Counted from the stretch's first letter, positions 7,270 through 16,196 are shown. The stretch is 64,000 bases of DNA from an uncultured Lachnospiraceae bacterium (GCA_910587635.1 CAJUNB010000012.1:1-64000); one strand, 5' to 3'. The notes: a model not told the origin generated them from the sequence alone. A program made the numbers and translations.

Positions 7270-8002
7270 ATTTCAGGGCCTGATGAAACGGTATGACGAA
7301 AAGCATGTCGTCTTGAAACCGATGGACTTTTTAGACGATATTCACACGCTCGCCATTATCGGTCCTTCCGGAGGGGGAAAATCCACACTGCTTCGGATAC
7401 TGGGCGGCCTTCTTGCCCCTACCACCGGGCGGGTGGCAGTGGGAGGAGATGAGCTGCCAACGGATGAAACTGCTTTACAGAAATATCGGAAAAATCTGGG
7501 CTTTGTGTTTCAGCAGGGCGGCCTGTTTCGGCATCTCAGTGCCATGGAAAATATCGCGCTGCCACTGGAGCAGGTGCATGGCTATACAAAACAGGAGGCC
7601 AGGACAAGAGCAGAGGAGCTTCTGGAACGGTTCGGTCTGCATGCGGACAGGAAGAAAAAACCGGGAGCCCTTTCCGGGGGACAGCAACAGCGGGTAGCCA
7701 TCGCCCGGGCGGTGGCGGCAAGACCCAGGCTGCTTTTACTGGATGAACCTACAAGCGCCCTGGACCCAGAGTATACGAACGAGGTGCTGGATGTGATACA
7801 TGAGTTAAAGAGCGAGGGCATGGATTTTGTGATTGTTACGCATGAGATGGGATTTGCCCGCCATGCCTGTGAGAAGGTGGCTTTTCTCTGTGAAGGTTCC
7901 CTGCTGGAATACGGAGACAGCGCATCTTTGTTTGCACGTCCGAAGACACGGCAGCTTGCCGGTTTTTTAAGCAGATTACTGGAGTGGAATGTTTCAGAGT
8001 AA
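7259..8002 (+). CDS. Amino acid ABC transporter ATP-binding protein
   Basis: 247 residues with all nucleotide-binding motifs: Walker A GPSGGGKST, Q-loop FVFQQGGLF, signature LSGGQQQRVAIARAVA, Walker B LLLLDEPTSALDP, and the H-loop in VIVTHEMGFA. The start ATG at 7259 lies inside the end of the permease gene (11-base overlap) and follows AAAGGAG. It energises the permease/binding-protein system encoded just upstream. The family is close to GlnQ/HisP. No terminator is obvious before the convergent gene at 8079. Confidence 0.92.
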   Translation: MKIEFQGLMKRYDEKHVVLKPMDFLDDIHTLAIIGPSGGGKSTLLRILGGLLAPTTGRVAVGGDELPTDETALQKYRKNLGFVFQQGGLFRHLSAMENIALPLEQVHGYTKQEARTRAEELLERFGLHADRKKKPGALSGGQQQRVAIARAVAARPRLLLLDEPTSALDPEYTNEVLDVIHELKSEGMDFVIVTHEMGFARHACEKVAFLCEGSLLEYGDSASLFARPKTRQLAGFLSRLLEWNVSE

Positions 8003-8078
8003 AAGACAGTACAGGCGGCCGGTGTAATTTACAAAGAGGAGTAGGAACAGATCGATTATGTCTTCCGGTGAGAACGCA

Positions 8079-8594
8079 TCAAAATAAATGCTCTGTCAGC
8101 AATTTATAAATTTCTTTGTTCTTTTTTTGCCAGTTATCACAGATCGTGGAAGCCATTTCTTCAAAGGGGACGGACAGGCGGATATTCACAAGTTCGTTCC
8201 CTTTTTCCCGGGCAGTCAATTCTGCCGTATAGTCCCCAACAGTGGATCTGTAATAGTTGGACTGAATGGAAACTTCTTCCCGCAGCTCCAGTTCGTTTTC
8301 CCTCAGATAAGTATCGATATCTTTGCGGATCGTTTCGTTGACCCGGCTGCCAAAATAATGCAGCGTTTCTTTGCCGGCCTCAGTGATCAGCAGATGGGTC
8401 CGGTTGCGCATGGATTTGGCAGTGATCAGTCCGGCATCGTCCAGCTCGGAAATTGCCTGCTGCAACGTGATAAAATTGGTATATTCCTTCATCAGAATAA
8501 AATCGTATACCTGTGCCTTTGTAAGTGGGAATGTTACCCGATTCAACATATACAGTACAATCAGCTTATAGAGAGTGGAAGAATCCTGTGTCAT
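8079..8594 (-). CDS. DUF4364 family protein, winged-helix-like
   Basis: 171 residues. I chose the ATG at 8594 because AAAGGA lies 8 bases upstream and the protein then begins MTQDSSTLYKLIVLYMLNRV, as in the DUF4364 family of Clostridia. The N-terminal 80 residues look like a winged helix (LTKAQVYDFILMKEYTNFIT, LQQAISELDDAGLI, LLITEAGKETLHYF). The C-terminal half (DYTAELTAREKGNELVNIRL) is a beta-rich domain. It is probably a DNA-binding regulator; the target is unknown. It follows the radical SAM gene by 79 bases on the same strand and may share its transcript. A longer reading frame to 8822 has no supporting start site. Confidence 0.75.
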   Translation of the reverse strand: MTQDSSTLYKLIVLYMLNRVTFPLTKAQVYDFILMKEYTNFITLQQAISELDDAGLITAKSMRNRTHLLITEAGKETLHYFGSRVNETIRKDIDTYLRENELELREEVSIQSNYYRSTVGDYTAELTAREKGNELVNIRLSVPFEEMASTICDNWQKKNKEIYKLLTEHLF

Positions 8595-8673
8595 AATATT
8601 CCTTTCCCAATATCGGTATCCTTGTTCACTGAGGGTATCATGAGGGGTGACAATATCATGAAATCTGGCAGTG

Positions 8674-9633
8674 TCATGAGATTTGGCAGTGTTTTCCCTG
8701 CCATGTATTTTGTGTGTGCATCGTATGATGTATATGGTTGAGTACCCGGCGCTTTTGCAGGCTCCATTTAGGAGCGATAAGCAAGTTCTCTGGTCCGTCT
8801 CCTGTGAGCCGGTGGATGACAATGTCCGGTCTGAGCTGTTCCAGACAGTGAATGACCAGGTCTGTATAATGTTCCATAGTCAGTGTCTGAAAGGCTCCTG
8901 TTTCATAGTCGGCTGCCAGGTCTGTACCTTTCAGTACATGTAGTAACTGGAGCTTGATGCCGGAGACAGGCAGCGTGTTCAGTAACTCTATTGTTTCATA
9001 CATCTGTATATCTGTCTCTCCCGGAAGTCCTAAAATGATGTGGACAATAATTGGGAATCCACGCTGCTTCAAGGCAGAAACTGCCTCCGTGAAACAGGGA
9101 AGAGAATACCCTCTGCGGATATAGGAAGCGGTTTTTTCGTGGATTGTCTGCAGTCCCAGTTCTATCCAGATAAACTTATCCGGGAAGGCGGCCTTCAGTC
9201 GGGTGAGGAGTATAAGTACCTCACAGGGCAGAGCGTCCGGTCTGGTAGCAATGGAGATTCCGGCGATCTCGGAAGAGGACAGAGCCTGAGTATACAATGT
9301 TTCCAATTGTTCCACCGGTGCGTAAGTATTTGTATAAGCCTGAAAATAGGCGATAAAACGGCTGCCTGTCTTTTTCCCATGGAAAAGGGACAGACCTTCC
9401 CGTATCTGTTCCGAGACAGGACGTCCCCCTGCTCTTACTGCAAAGTCGCCGCTGCCACCCATGCTGCAAAAGATACAGCCCCGACTGCCGCATGTACCGT
9501 CCCTGTTGGGACATGTCATGCCGGCGTCTATGGCGATCTTGTACAGTTTCTCATGATACATATTCAGACAAAACGCATGGAGGGAATGGTATGGCCTGCC
9601 ATGCCAAAGAGAGAAATCTGGACGATTATGCAT
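8674..9633 (-). CDS. TIGR01212-family radical SAM protein (YtqA-like)
   Basis: 319 residues. The radical SAM cluster is in the TIGR01212 arrangement, CPNRDGTCGSRGCIFC, which binds the 4Fe-4S cluster and S-adenosylmethionine. Also seen are GSGDFA, FIAYFQAYTNTYAP, GISIATRPDALP, WIELGLQTIHEKT and HIILGLPGETD. The family acts on an RNA or small-molecule substrate that is not established. Its start overlaps the end of the malic enzyme gene by 8 bases, so translation is probably coupled; no strong ribosome binding site is visible. The C-terminal tail after WSLQKRRVLNHIHH appears specific to this gene. Confidence 0.85.
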   Translation of the reverse strand: MHNRPDFSLWHGRPYHSLHAFCLNMYHEKLYKIAIDAGMTCPNRDGTCGSRGCIFCSMGGSGDFAVRAGGRPVSEQIREGLSLFHGKKTGSRFIAYFQAYTNTYAPVEQLETLYTQALSSSEIAGISIATRPDALPCEVLILLTRLKAAFPDKFIWIELGLQTIHEKTASYIRRGYSLPCFTEAVSALKQRGFPIIVHIILGLPGETDIQMYETIELLNTLPVSGIKLQLLHVLKGTDLAADYETGAFQTLTMEHYTDLVIHCLEQLRPDIVIHRLTGDGPENLLIAPKWSLQKRRVLNHIHHTMHTQNTWQGKHCQIS

Positions 9634-10798
9634 TGTGCTGTGTCCGGGGAGGAATATTGGCTTTCACAGCATCGGCTACTACCTGTGCTACCTCTGGCAG
9701 AAAAGCTTCCGGCATGATATTGACGTCACTCAGTTTGTCATCTGGAACGAGACCGGCAATGGCATGTGCTGCGGCCAGTTTCATCTCTTCCGTGATCTGG
9801 GCGGCCCTGCCTTCCAGCGCACCTTTGAAGATACCAGGGAAGGCGACTACATTGTTGACCTGATTGGGGAAATCGGAGCGTCCCGTTCCCACGATTCGTA
9901 CGCCTGCTTCTTTTGCGAGATCGGGCATAATCTCAGGAACCGGATTTGCCATAGCGAAGAGGATGGCATCTTGATTCATAGAGGCGGCCATTTCCCGGGT
10001 GACGATATTTGGAGCGGATACACCGACGAAAATATCGGCATGTTTCATGGCGTCTGCCAGAAGCCCTGTTTCCCGGTGAGGATTTGTCACCTGGGAGAGC
10101 TCTTTTTGCATGAAATTCATATTCGGACTTTCCGGGGAAAGGATACCGTCCCTGTCGCATAAAATAACATTGGTGAATCCATAGGTCAGTAATAGCTTCG
10201 TAATGGCAATACCGGCACTTCCGGCCCCGTTTATAACGACTTTACAGTCTTCTTTTTTCTTGTCTACCACTTTCAGGGAATTGATGATACCGGCCAGTAC
10301 GACAATGGCTGTGCCGTGCTGATCGTCATGGAATACAGGGATATCCAGCATATCTTTCAGCCGCTGCTCGATTTCAAAGCAGCGGGGAGCACTGATATCT
10401 TCCAGATTGATGCCGCCGAAAGCCGGCGCGATATTGACAACGGTACGTATGATCTCTTCTGTATCCTGGGTATCCAGACAGACAGGTACCGCATTGATGC
10501 CCCCAAATTCTTTAAAAAGAACTGCTTTTCCTTCCATAACAGGCAGAGCAGCGTAGGGACCAATGTTACCAAGTCCCAGCACGGCGCTTCCATCGGATAC
10601 GACAGCGACGGTATTTGCCTTGATTGTATACCGGTAAGCCTCTTCCCGGTCTTTGGCGATGACTTTACATGGTTCTGCCACACCGGGAGTGTAGGCAAGG
10701 GAGAGCGCTTCTCTGGACTTTACGGGAGTTTTGGACACTGTTTCCAGTTTGCCATTCCACTCTTCGTGGAGCTTCAGTGCTTTTTCATTTGTTGTCAT
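9626..10798 (-). CDS. NAD(P)-dependent malic enzyme (oxaloacetate-decarboxylating malate dehydrogenase)
   Basis: 390 residues, the short bacterial malic enzyme form. Recognisable blocks are SLAYTPGVAEPC, TVAVVSDGSAVLGLGNIGP, ALPVMEGKAVLFKEFGGI, FHDDQHGTAIVVLAGI (metal-site Asp residues), the nucleotide-binding GAGSAGIAITKLL, and FALANPVPE-like FAMANPVPEIMPD. It converts malate to pyruvate and CO2 with reduction of NAD or NADP. A near-consensus promoter lies directly upstream. The radical SAM gene follows with overlap. The phosphotransacetylase domain of long MaeB proteins is absent. Confidence 0.93.
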   Translation of the reverse strand: MTTNEKALKLHEEWNGKLETVSKTPVKSREALSLAYTPGVAEPCKVIAKDREEAYRYTIKANTVAVVSDGSAVLGLGNIGPYAALPVMEGKAVLFKEFGGINAVPVCLDTQDTEEIIRTVVNIAPAFGGINLEDISAPRCFEIEQRLKDMLDIPVFHDDQHGTAIVVLAGIINSLKVVDKKKEDCKVVINGAGSAGIAITKLLLTYGFTNVILCDRDGILSPESPNMNFMQKELSQVTNPHRETGLLADAMKHADIFVGVSAPNIVTREMAASMNQDAILFAMANPVPEIMPDLAKEAGVRIVGTGRSDFPNQVNNVVAFPGIFKGALEGRAAQITEEMKLAAAHAIAGLVPDDKLSDVNIMPEAFLPEVAQVVADAVKANIPPRTQHNA

Positions 10799-10832
10799 GG
10801 AACTTCCTCTTTTCTTTTCAGCATTGTTCTAT

Positions 10833-10861
10833 ATTATATAATATTTTTTGGCTTTTTGCAA
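10833..10861 (-). promoter_or_regulatory. Promoter of the malic enzyme gene
   Basis: Minus strand TTGCAA (10856-10861) and TATAAT (10833-10838) with a 17-base spacer, placing the start near 10826, about 28 bases before the ATG. It is divergent from, and 7 bases away from, the rho promoter. Confidence 0.75.
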
Positions 10862-10868
10862 AATGTGT

Positions 10869-10896
10869 TTGCATTCTGGGAAAAGTCATGTATAAT
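10869..10896 (+). promoter_or_regulatory. Promoter of rho
   Basis: TTGCAT (10869-10874) and TATAAT (10891-10896) with a 16-base spacer. The resulting leader of about 120 bases before the rho ATG leaves room for autoregulation, which is common for rho. No specific structure was identified in the leader. Confidence 0.7.
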
Positions 10897-11021
10897 AAAC
10901 ATATCAATCATTTTTAGGAATTGGATGTTTTCGGATAGTTTCATGTACAGTTCGTACGATAATCCCATCAGACAATAAAAAAATATATAGTTCGACGAAG
11001 GACAGGAGGAAGTAACAGGAA

Positions 11022-12527
11022 ATGAGAGAAAAATATGAATCGTTGGCATTGGCGGATTTAAAAGCGATTGCAAAATCCAGAGGGATTAGAGGAACCTCAA
11101 CGATGAAAAAAGCGGAAGTGGTAGAGGCCATGCTGGAACTGGACAACAGAGAAGGACAGAGGACATCCCAGACGGCCAGATCGTTTGCGGCTTCTTCCAG
11201 CAGACGGAGTGCTTCTCTGGAGGACGGAGAAGAGCTGGAGCGGAATGAGAGAGTAGAAAGAGCAGACCGGAGTGAGAAAACAGAAAAAATAGACAGGACG
11301 GACCGGATAGAGAGGTCAGAGAAAATAGACAGGACAGATCGGATAGAGAAGACAGAACGGGGAGAAAAGCAGGAGAGTGAAAAATCCCTGGCCGAGCTGG
11401 ACAGTGGAGAGTTGGCAAATGGTATTTTAGAAGTTATGCCGGATGGATATGGGTTTATCCGGTGTGAAAACTATCTGCCCGGAGAAAATGATGTGTATGT
11501 GGCGCCCAGCCAGATACGTCGTTTCGGTCTGAAAACGGGGGATATTGTAGAGGGAAATACGAGAGTAAAAACGCAGTCGGAAAAGTTCAGCGCCCTGTTA
11601 TTTGTAAAGAGAATCAATGGTTATACACCGGAAGTGGCATCGAGAAGACGGAATTTTGAAAGTATGACCCCTATTTTTCCGGACAGCAGACTTCGTATGG
11701 AGACCGGGGGTGCCAGTGTGGCGATGCGTATTATGGATCTGATAAGTCCTGTGGGCAAGGGGCAGAGAGGGATGATCGTTTCTCCTCCGAAGGCAGGGAA
11801 GACTACCTTATTAAAAGAAGTGGCAAAGTCGATCAAAAGGAACAACCCGGAGATGCATCTGATTATTCTTCTGATCGATGAGCGTCCCGAAGAAGTGACA
11901 GATATCCGGGAGGCAATAGAGGGCCCTAATGTGGAAGTCATTTATTCTACTTTTGATGAATTGCCGGATCATCATAAGAGAGTGTCCGAGATGGTGATCG
12001 AGCGTGCCAAACGGCTTGTGGAGCACGGGAGGGATGTGACGATTCTTCTGGACAGCATTACCCGGCTTACCAGGGCTTATAATCTTGTAGTTCCGCCCAG
12101 TGGCAGAACGCTTTCCGGGGGGCTGGACCCGACAGCATTGCATATGCCCAAGCGGTTTTTCGGGGCAGCAAGAAATATGCGGGAAGGCGGCAGTCTGACG
12201 ATTCTTGCCACGGCTCTCGTAGAAACCGGCAGTAAGATGGATGATGTGATCTACGAAGAATTTAAGGGAACGGGCAATATGGAAATGGTATTGGACAGAA
12301 AGCTGTCAGAGCGCCGGGTATTCCCTGCTATTGATATTCCCAAATCGGGGACAAGACGGGAAGATCTGCTCCTTGATCAGGAAGAGCAGGAAGCGATCAA
12401 TACGATGCGTAAGGCGCTCCATACGTTGAAAGCGGAAGAAGCTGTGGACAAGATTTTGGATATGTTTTCCAAGACGAGAAACAATATGGAATTTGTAAAC
12501 ATGGTGAAGAAAATCAAATTCTTTTAA
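11022..12527 (+). CDS. rho: Transcription termination factor Rho
   Basis: 501 residues. The N-terminus has the Rho N domain (LALADLKAIAKSRGIRGTS), then a charged low-complexity insert at about 65-125 rich in Glu/Arg/Asp/Lys (repeats such as EKIDRTDRIE). The cold-shock-like RNA-binding domain runs about 130-200 (GILEVMPDGYGFIR, NDVYVAPSQIRRFGL). The ATPase has Walker A PPKAGKTT (255-262), LIDERPEEVTD (catalytic Glu), VILLDSITRL-like TILLDSITRLTRAYN, and the Q/R-loop region SGGLDPTALHMPKRFFGAARN. The hexameric helicase ends untranslated transcripts. Inserts of this type between the N domain and the RNA-binding domain are known in several Gram-positive and actinobacterial Rho proteins. rpmE follows, a common order in Clostridia. 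Confidence 0.96.
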   Translation: MREKYESLALADLKAIAKSRGIRGTSTMKKAEVVEAMLELDNREGQRTSQTARSFAASSSRRSASLEDGEELERNERVERADRSEKTEKIDRTDRIERSEKIDRTDRIEKTERGEKQESEKSLAELDSGELANGILEVMPDGYGFIRCENYLPGENDVYVAPSQIRRFGLKTGDIVEGNTRVKTQSEKFSALLFVKRINGYTPEVASRRRNFESMTPIFPDSRLRMETGGASVAMRIMDLISPVGKGQRGMIVSPPKAGKTTLLKEVAKSIKRNNPEMHLIILLIDERPEEVTDIREAIEGPNVEVIYSTFDELPDHHKRVSEMVIERAKRLVEHGRDVTILLDSITRLTRAYNLVVPPSGRTLSGGLDPTALHMPKRFFGAARNMREGGSLTILATALVETGSKMDDVIYEEFKGTGNMEMVLDRKLSERRVFPAIDIPKSGTRREDLLLDQEEQEAINTMRKALHTLKAEEAVDKILDMFSKTRNNMEFVNMVKKIKFF

Positions 12528-12533
12528 AAATAC

Positions 12534-12562
12534 TTGCAAGAGTAAAAAACCTGTGTTACAAT
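12534..12562 (+). promoter_or_regulatory. Promoter of rpmE
   Basis: TTGCAA (12534-12539) and TACAAT (12557-12562) with a 17-base spacer, just after the rho stop codon. The leader would be about 70 bases. Confidence 0.7.
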
Positions 12563-12638
12563 AAGGAAGCTGTTTATGGAGTAAGAACAGAGGCTTGTTA
12601 AAAACATGAGGAATGATTACAATAGAGAGGTGAAGATG

Positions 12639-12845
12639 ATGAAAGAGGGAATCCATCCGCAGTATTATCAGGCAACTGTTACGTGTAACTGTGGTAACAC
12701 ATTTGTAACAGGATCAACGAAGCCTGAAATCCACGTAGAAGTTTGTTCCAAATGCCATTCATTCTACACAGGCCAGCAGAAGGCTGCAAGAGTTGCTGGA
12801 CGTATTGATAAGTTCAATAAGAAGTATGGCGTAGAAAGCAAATAG
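12639..12845 (+). CDS. rpmE: 50S ribosomal protein L31
   Basis: 68 residues beginning MKEGIHPQYYQATVTCNCGN, the start of zinc-type L31, with a second Cys pair in VEVCSKCHSFYTGQ. These Cys residues form the zinc site, so this is the C+ form used in zinc-replete growth. The tandem ATGs at 12636 and 12639 both follow GAGAGG; I take the second because the family begins MK(E/K)GIHP. It has its own promoter and a strong terminator, giving a single-gene unit after rho. Confidence 0.96.
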   Translation: MKEGIHPQYYQATVTCNCGNTFVTGSTKPEIHVEVCSKCHSFYTGQQKAARVAGRIDKFNKKYGVESK

Positions 12846-12854
12846 CGGTACAAA

Positions 12855-12888
12855 AAGGTTGAGGTTTTTAATCTCAACCTTAATTTTT
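12855..12888 (+). terminator. Intrinsic terminator after rpmE
   Basis: Perfect 9-bp stem AAGGTTGAG / CTCAACCTT, 9-base loop, then AATTTTT. Confidence 0.88.
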
Positions 12889-12925
12889 ATGCTATAGGAA
12901 ATTGCTTTGCAATTTTCTATAGCAT
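12889..12925. repeat. ATGCTATAG hairpin repeat
   Basis: A long hairpin with arms ATGCTATAGGAAATTGC and GCAATTTTCTATAGCAT around a TTT loop follows the rpmE terminator directly. The left-arm word ATGCTATAGGAA recurs at 53830-53841, also just after a terminator, so this is probably a dispersed intergenic element. The remaining bases to 13080 contain further short stems such as AATCCTGC/GCAGGATT. Confidence 0.55.
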
Positions 12926-13112
12926 AAAAATATAGATCGCACTGCGGCGGATTGGAATATGTCGCTGAAGCCCTAAAGGACTGGCTTCCCGCTGCAGGCG
13001 GAGAATCCTGCAAAGCAGGATTCTTTTTCATGTGAAGTTTGCAGCGAGCAGGGGAAAGCCATCCCTGCCAGATCAGATATACAGACCCGCATATGGAGGT
13101 TTTAATATTTTC

Positions 13113-14216
13113 ATGAAGAAAAAGAAGTGTAGCCGCTCCTGCGGTATCGGCGGACAGGCCGTACTGGAAGGGGTTATGATGAAAAATAAAGATATGTATG
13201 CAGTAGCCGTGAGAAAACCCGACGGGGAAATCGAAGTAGACCGGTCAGAATTTCGGGGTATTATGCATGACAGTGTATTAAAAAAAATTCCGTTTGTCCG
13301 GGGGATTTTTAACTTCCTGGATTCCATGGTGCTGGGGATGCGGACCCTGACCTGGTCAGTTTCTTTTTTTGAAGAGGACACGGAAGTGGAACCGGAAAAG
13401 AAGTCTTCTCTGTTTCAGAAGATTTTTGGTGATAAGGCGGAAGATGTGATGATGGGACTGACGATGGCGTTTTCCCTCATTCTGGCAGTTGGTATTTTTA
13501 TGATACTGCCTTATTTTATTTCTGATTTCCTAAAGGTCTATATCAGGAATGATTCTTTGACTGCCATTATCGAAGGGCTGATACGTATCGTGATCTTTGT
13601 CCTGTATGTGGTGATGATTTCGGTGATGAAGGATATTCGCAGATTGTATCAGTATCACGGGGCGGAACATAAATGTATTAACTGTATTGAAAGAGGACGG
13701 CCGTTGACAGTGCGCAATGTGATGCGTAGCTCCAGGCAGCACAGACGGTGTGGCACCAGCTTTCTGTTGTTTGTGATGTTTGTCAGTGTCGTTTTGTTTT
13801 TCTTTATCCGGGTAGAGAATCCTGTCTACAGAATTGTAATTCGTATCCTGCTCGTTCCTGTGATAGCGGGGATTTCCTACGAGATTATTCGTCTCGCCGG
13901 GAGCAGTAATCATATTATTGTGAGAATTCTATCTGCGCCGGGGATGTGTCTTCAGAAACTGACGACAAAAGAGCCGGATGAATCTATGGTGGAGGTGGCG
14001 ATCGCCTCTGTGGAAGCTGTATTTGACTGGAAAGGCTATCTGAAGGATACGTTCGGTTATGAAATAGAAGACAGTGAGATAACTGAAAAGGTAACTTCTG
14101 TCTCCCAAAAGGCAGTGAAAAGAAAGAAGAAAATATCGCCGGATTCCGAACAGGGAGCAGAGAAAAATACACCTGGGGAAAAACCAAAAAAAGAAAGTTC
14201 CGGAGTAGATAACTAG
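13113..14216 (+). CDS. DUF1385 domain membrane protein (YqhQ-like)
   Basis: 367 residues. It begins near CGIGGQAVLEGVMMKNKDMYAVAVR, the signature of DUF1385, and contains FVRGIFNFLDSMVLGMRTL, the YQYHGAEHKCINCIERG block with conserved His and Cys residues, and RCGTSFLLFVMF. Four or five membrane helices are visible (about 115-140, 165-190, 220-245, 250-275). The function is unknown; it is regularly found beside prmC and prfA in Firmicutes, as here. The C-terminal 40 residues are charged and variable. The ATG at 13113 follows GGAGG at 13 bases; a GTG frame opening at 13032 is less likely. Its stop directly abuts the prmC start. Confidence 0.86.
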   Translation: MKKKKCSRSCGIGGQAVLEGVMMKNKDMYAVAVRKPDGEIEVDRSEFRGIMHDSVLKKIPFVRGIFNFLDSMVLGMRTLTWSVSFFEEDTEVEPEKKSSLFQKIFGDKAEDVMMGLTMAFSLILAVGIFMILPYFISDFLKVYIRNDSLTAIIEGLIRIVIFVLYVVMISVMKDIRRLYQYHGAEHKCINCIERGRPLTVRNVMRSSRQHRRCGTSFLLFVMFVSVVLFFFIRVENPVYRIVIRILLVPVIAGISYEIIRLAGSSNHIIVRILSAPGMCLQKLTTKEPDESMVEVAIASVEAVFDWKGYLKDTFGYEIEDSEITEKVTSVSQKAVKRKKKISPDSEQGAEKNTPGEKPKKESSGVDN

Positions 14217-15068
14217 ATGAAATATGAGATATTGTACAGATATGGGGCTGAGCAGCTCAGGCAGGCCAATATCCCGGAAGCGGATTTGGATGCCAGACTG
14301 TTGCTGGAAGCTGTATGTCATACTGACAGAAATGCACTGCTTGTCCATGGAGACCGTGGAGTGGAGCGGGGACAGGAGGAGCAGTATCGGGAGTGGATAG
14401 AGACTCGCAAGAGTCATGTTCCGCTTCAGTACATTACTGGCAGTCAGGAGTTTATGGGGCTGCCTTTTCAGGTCAGTGAGCATGTACTGATTCCGAGGCA
14501 GGATACGGAAATACTTGTGGAAGAAGTGATGCGGGAGCTCCATGACGGTATGACTGTCCTGGATATGTGTACCGGCAGCGGATGTATTTTGCTGAGTCTG
14601 CTGCACTATTCCAACCATTGCAGAGGAGTAGGGGTGGATATTTCGAAGGAAGCCTTGCAGATAGCACGGGAAAATGCAGCTTCCCTTTCCCTGGAGGCGG
14701 TATTTACAGAGAGTGATCTGTTTGCCGGACTGGAAGAGAATGTTAAGTTCGATATCCTTGTTTCCAATCCCCCCTACATTGCCTCATCGGAGATTCCGGG
14801 ATTGATGGAAGAGGTGCGCTGCCATGAGCCTCTCATTGCGTTGGATGGAAAAGAGGACGGATTATATTTTTATAGAAGGATCAGCAGGGAAGCAAAGCCC
14901 TTTTTCTACCGGGGAGCGTCCCTTTATTTTGAGATCGGCTGGGATCAGGGAGAAGCTGTCAGCCTTATTCTGGAACAGGAGGGCTATCGGGAAATCCAGG
15001 TAGTCAAAGACTTTGCAGGACTGGACAGAGTTGTGAAATGTATTTTTTGGGAGGAAAATCATGTTTGA
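14217..15068 (+). CDS. prmC: Release factor glutamine N5-methyltransferase
   Basis: 283 residues. Family marks are the N-terminal helical bundle with QYITGSQEFMGLPF, LIPRQDTEILVEE, the SAM-binding VLDMCTGSGCILLSLL, and the catalytic VSNPPYIASSEI (NPPY positions the Gln amide of the GGQ motif). It methylates RF1, encoded immediately downstream by prfA, whose start it overlaps by 8 bases. It begins one base after the DUF1385 stop, so the three genes are very likely co-translated. Confidence 0.95.
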   Translation: MKYEILYRYGAEQLRQANIPEADLDARLLLEAVCHTDRNALLVHGDRGVERGQEEQYREWIETRKSHVPLQYITGSQEFMGLPFQVSEHVLIPRQDTEILVEEVMRELHDGMTVLDMCTGSGCILLSLLHYSNHCRGVGVDISKEALQIARENAASLSLEAVFTESDLFAGLEENVKFDILVSNPPYIASSEIPGLMEEVRCHEPLIALDGKEDGLYFYRRISREAKPFFYRGASLYFEIGWDQGEAVSLILEQEGYREIQVVKDFAGLDRVVKCIFWEENHV

Positions 15069-16134
15069 CAAACTGGAAGATCTGCTGCGCAGATTTGAAG
15101 AGATTATGAATGAACTGAACGAACCTGATGTGGCGAACAATCAGGAGCGTTTTCGCAGGCTGATGAAAGAACAGAGTGATCTGACGCCCCTTGTGGAAGC
15201 CTATCGGGAATATAAGAAATGCAGTCAGGATGTGGAAGACAGCCTTGCCATGCTGGAAGAGGAAAGCGACGAAGATATGAGGGAGATGCTGAAAGAGGAG
15301 CTTTCAGCGGCCAAGAAGCGGATAGAAGAACTGGAACAGGATATGAAAGTCTTGTTGCTGCCCAAAGATCCCAATGATGATAAAAATGTAATCGTTGAGA
15401 TTCGGGCGGGAGCAGGAGGAGACGAGGCAGCTCTGTTTGCGGCAGAGATTTATCGTATGTATGTCCACTATGCGGAAGGAAAACGTTGGAAAGTGGAGAC
15501 GATGGAAGTGGAAGAGATCGGTATCGGTGGTATGAAAAGTGTCACCTTTATGATTACCGGAGCCGGTGCCTATTCAGTTATGAAATATGAAAGCGGAGTG
15601 CACCGGGTGCAGAGAGTGCCGGAGACAGAGTCCGGCGGCCGTATTCACACGTCTACGATTACGGTGGCTGTAATGCCTGAAGCGGAGGAAGTGGATGTAC
15701 AGATCGATGAAAAAGATATCCGTATCGATGTGATGCGTGCTTCCGGCAATGGTGGACAGTGCGTCAACACGACGGATTCTGCAGTCCGTCTGACGCATTA
15801 TCCTACGGGAATCGTTGTGTACAGCCAGACAGAGAAGTCCCAGCTGCAAAATAAAGCCAAGGCATTTGCTCTGCTGCGGGCCAAGCTCTACGACATAGAA
15901 TGTCAGAAGGCCCATGATGCGGAGGCAGAGGCAAGGCGGAGTCAGATCGGCACGGGAGACCGTTCTGAAAAAATCCGTACGTACAATTTTCCGCAGGGCC
16001 GGGTAACAGATCATCGGATTAATCTGACATTGTATAAGCTGGATAAAATTATGAACGGTGATATCCAGGAGATCATAGATGCCTGCATTGCGGAGAGTCA
16101 GGCACGGAAGCTGAGTCGGCTGGAAGAACAGTGA
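15061..16134 (+). CDS. prfA: Peptide chain release factor 1
   Basis: 357 residues, the usual RF1 length. The coiled N-terminal domain is followed by AGAGGDEAALFAAEIYRMY, the anticodon-like domain region (SGVHRVQRVPETESGGRIHT), and the catalytic GGQ in RASGNGGQCVNTTDSAVRLTH, with Cys rather than the commoner His directly after GGQ. IGTGDRSEKIRTYNFPQGRV and the C-terminal helix complete the protein. It reads UAA and UAG stop codons. It overlaps prmC, consistent with coordinated synthesis of enzyme and substrate. Confidence 0.96.
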   Translation: MFDKLEDLLRRFEEIMNELNEPDVANNQERFRRLMKEQSDLTPLVEAYREYKKCSQDVEDSLAMLEEESDEDMREMLKEELSAAKKRIEELEQDMKVLLLPKDPNDDKNVIVEIRAGAGGDEAALFAAEIYRMYVHYAEGKRWKVETMEVEEIGIGGMKSVTFMITGAGAYSVMKYESGVHRVQRVPETESGGRIHTSTITVAVMPEAEEVDVQIDEKDIRIDVMRASGNGGQCVNTTDSAVRLTHYPTGIVVYSQTEKSQLQNKAKAFALLRAKLYDIECQKAHDAEAEARRSQIGTGDRSEKIRTYNFPQGRVTDHRINLTLYKLDKIMNGDIQEIIDACIAESQARKLSRLEEQ

Positions 16135-16196
16135 TCAGTTATCGAATGACGTGTCCACTGAGGGTAGAATATCCCTTTGACTACTGGAGGCAGGCT

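Noticed and set aside
8595..8822. Longer N-terminus for the DUF4364 protein
   Set aside because: The extra 76 residues overlap the radical SAM gene, have no ribosome binding site and do not match the family; the ATG at 8594 has AAAGGA.
9040..9717. Plus-strand frames opposite the radical SAM and malic enzyme genes
   Set aside because: Antisense shadows; the minus-strand products carry clear family motifs.
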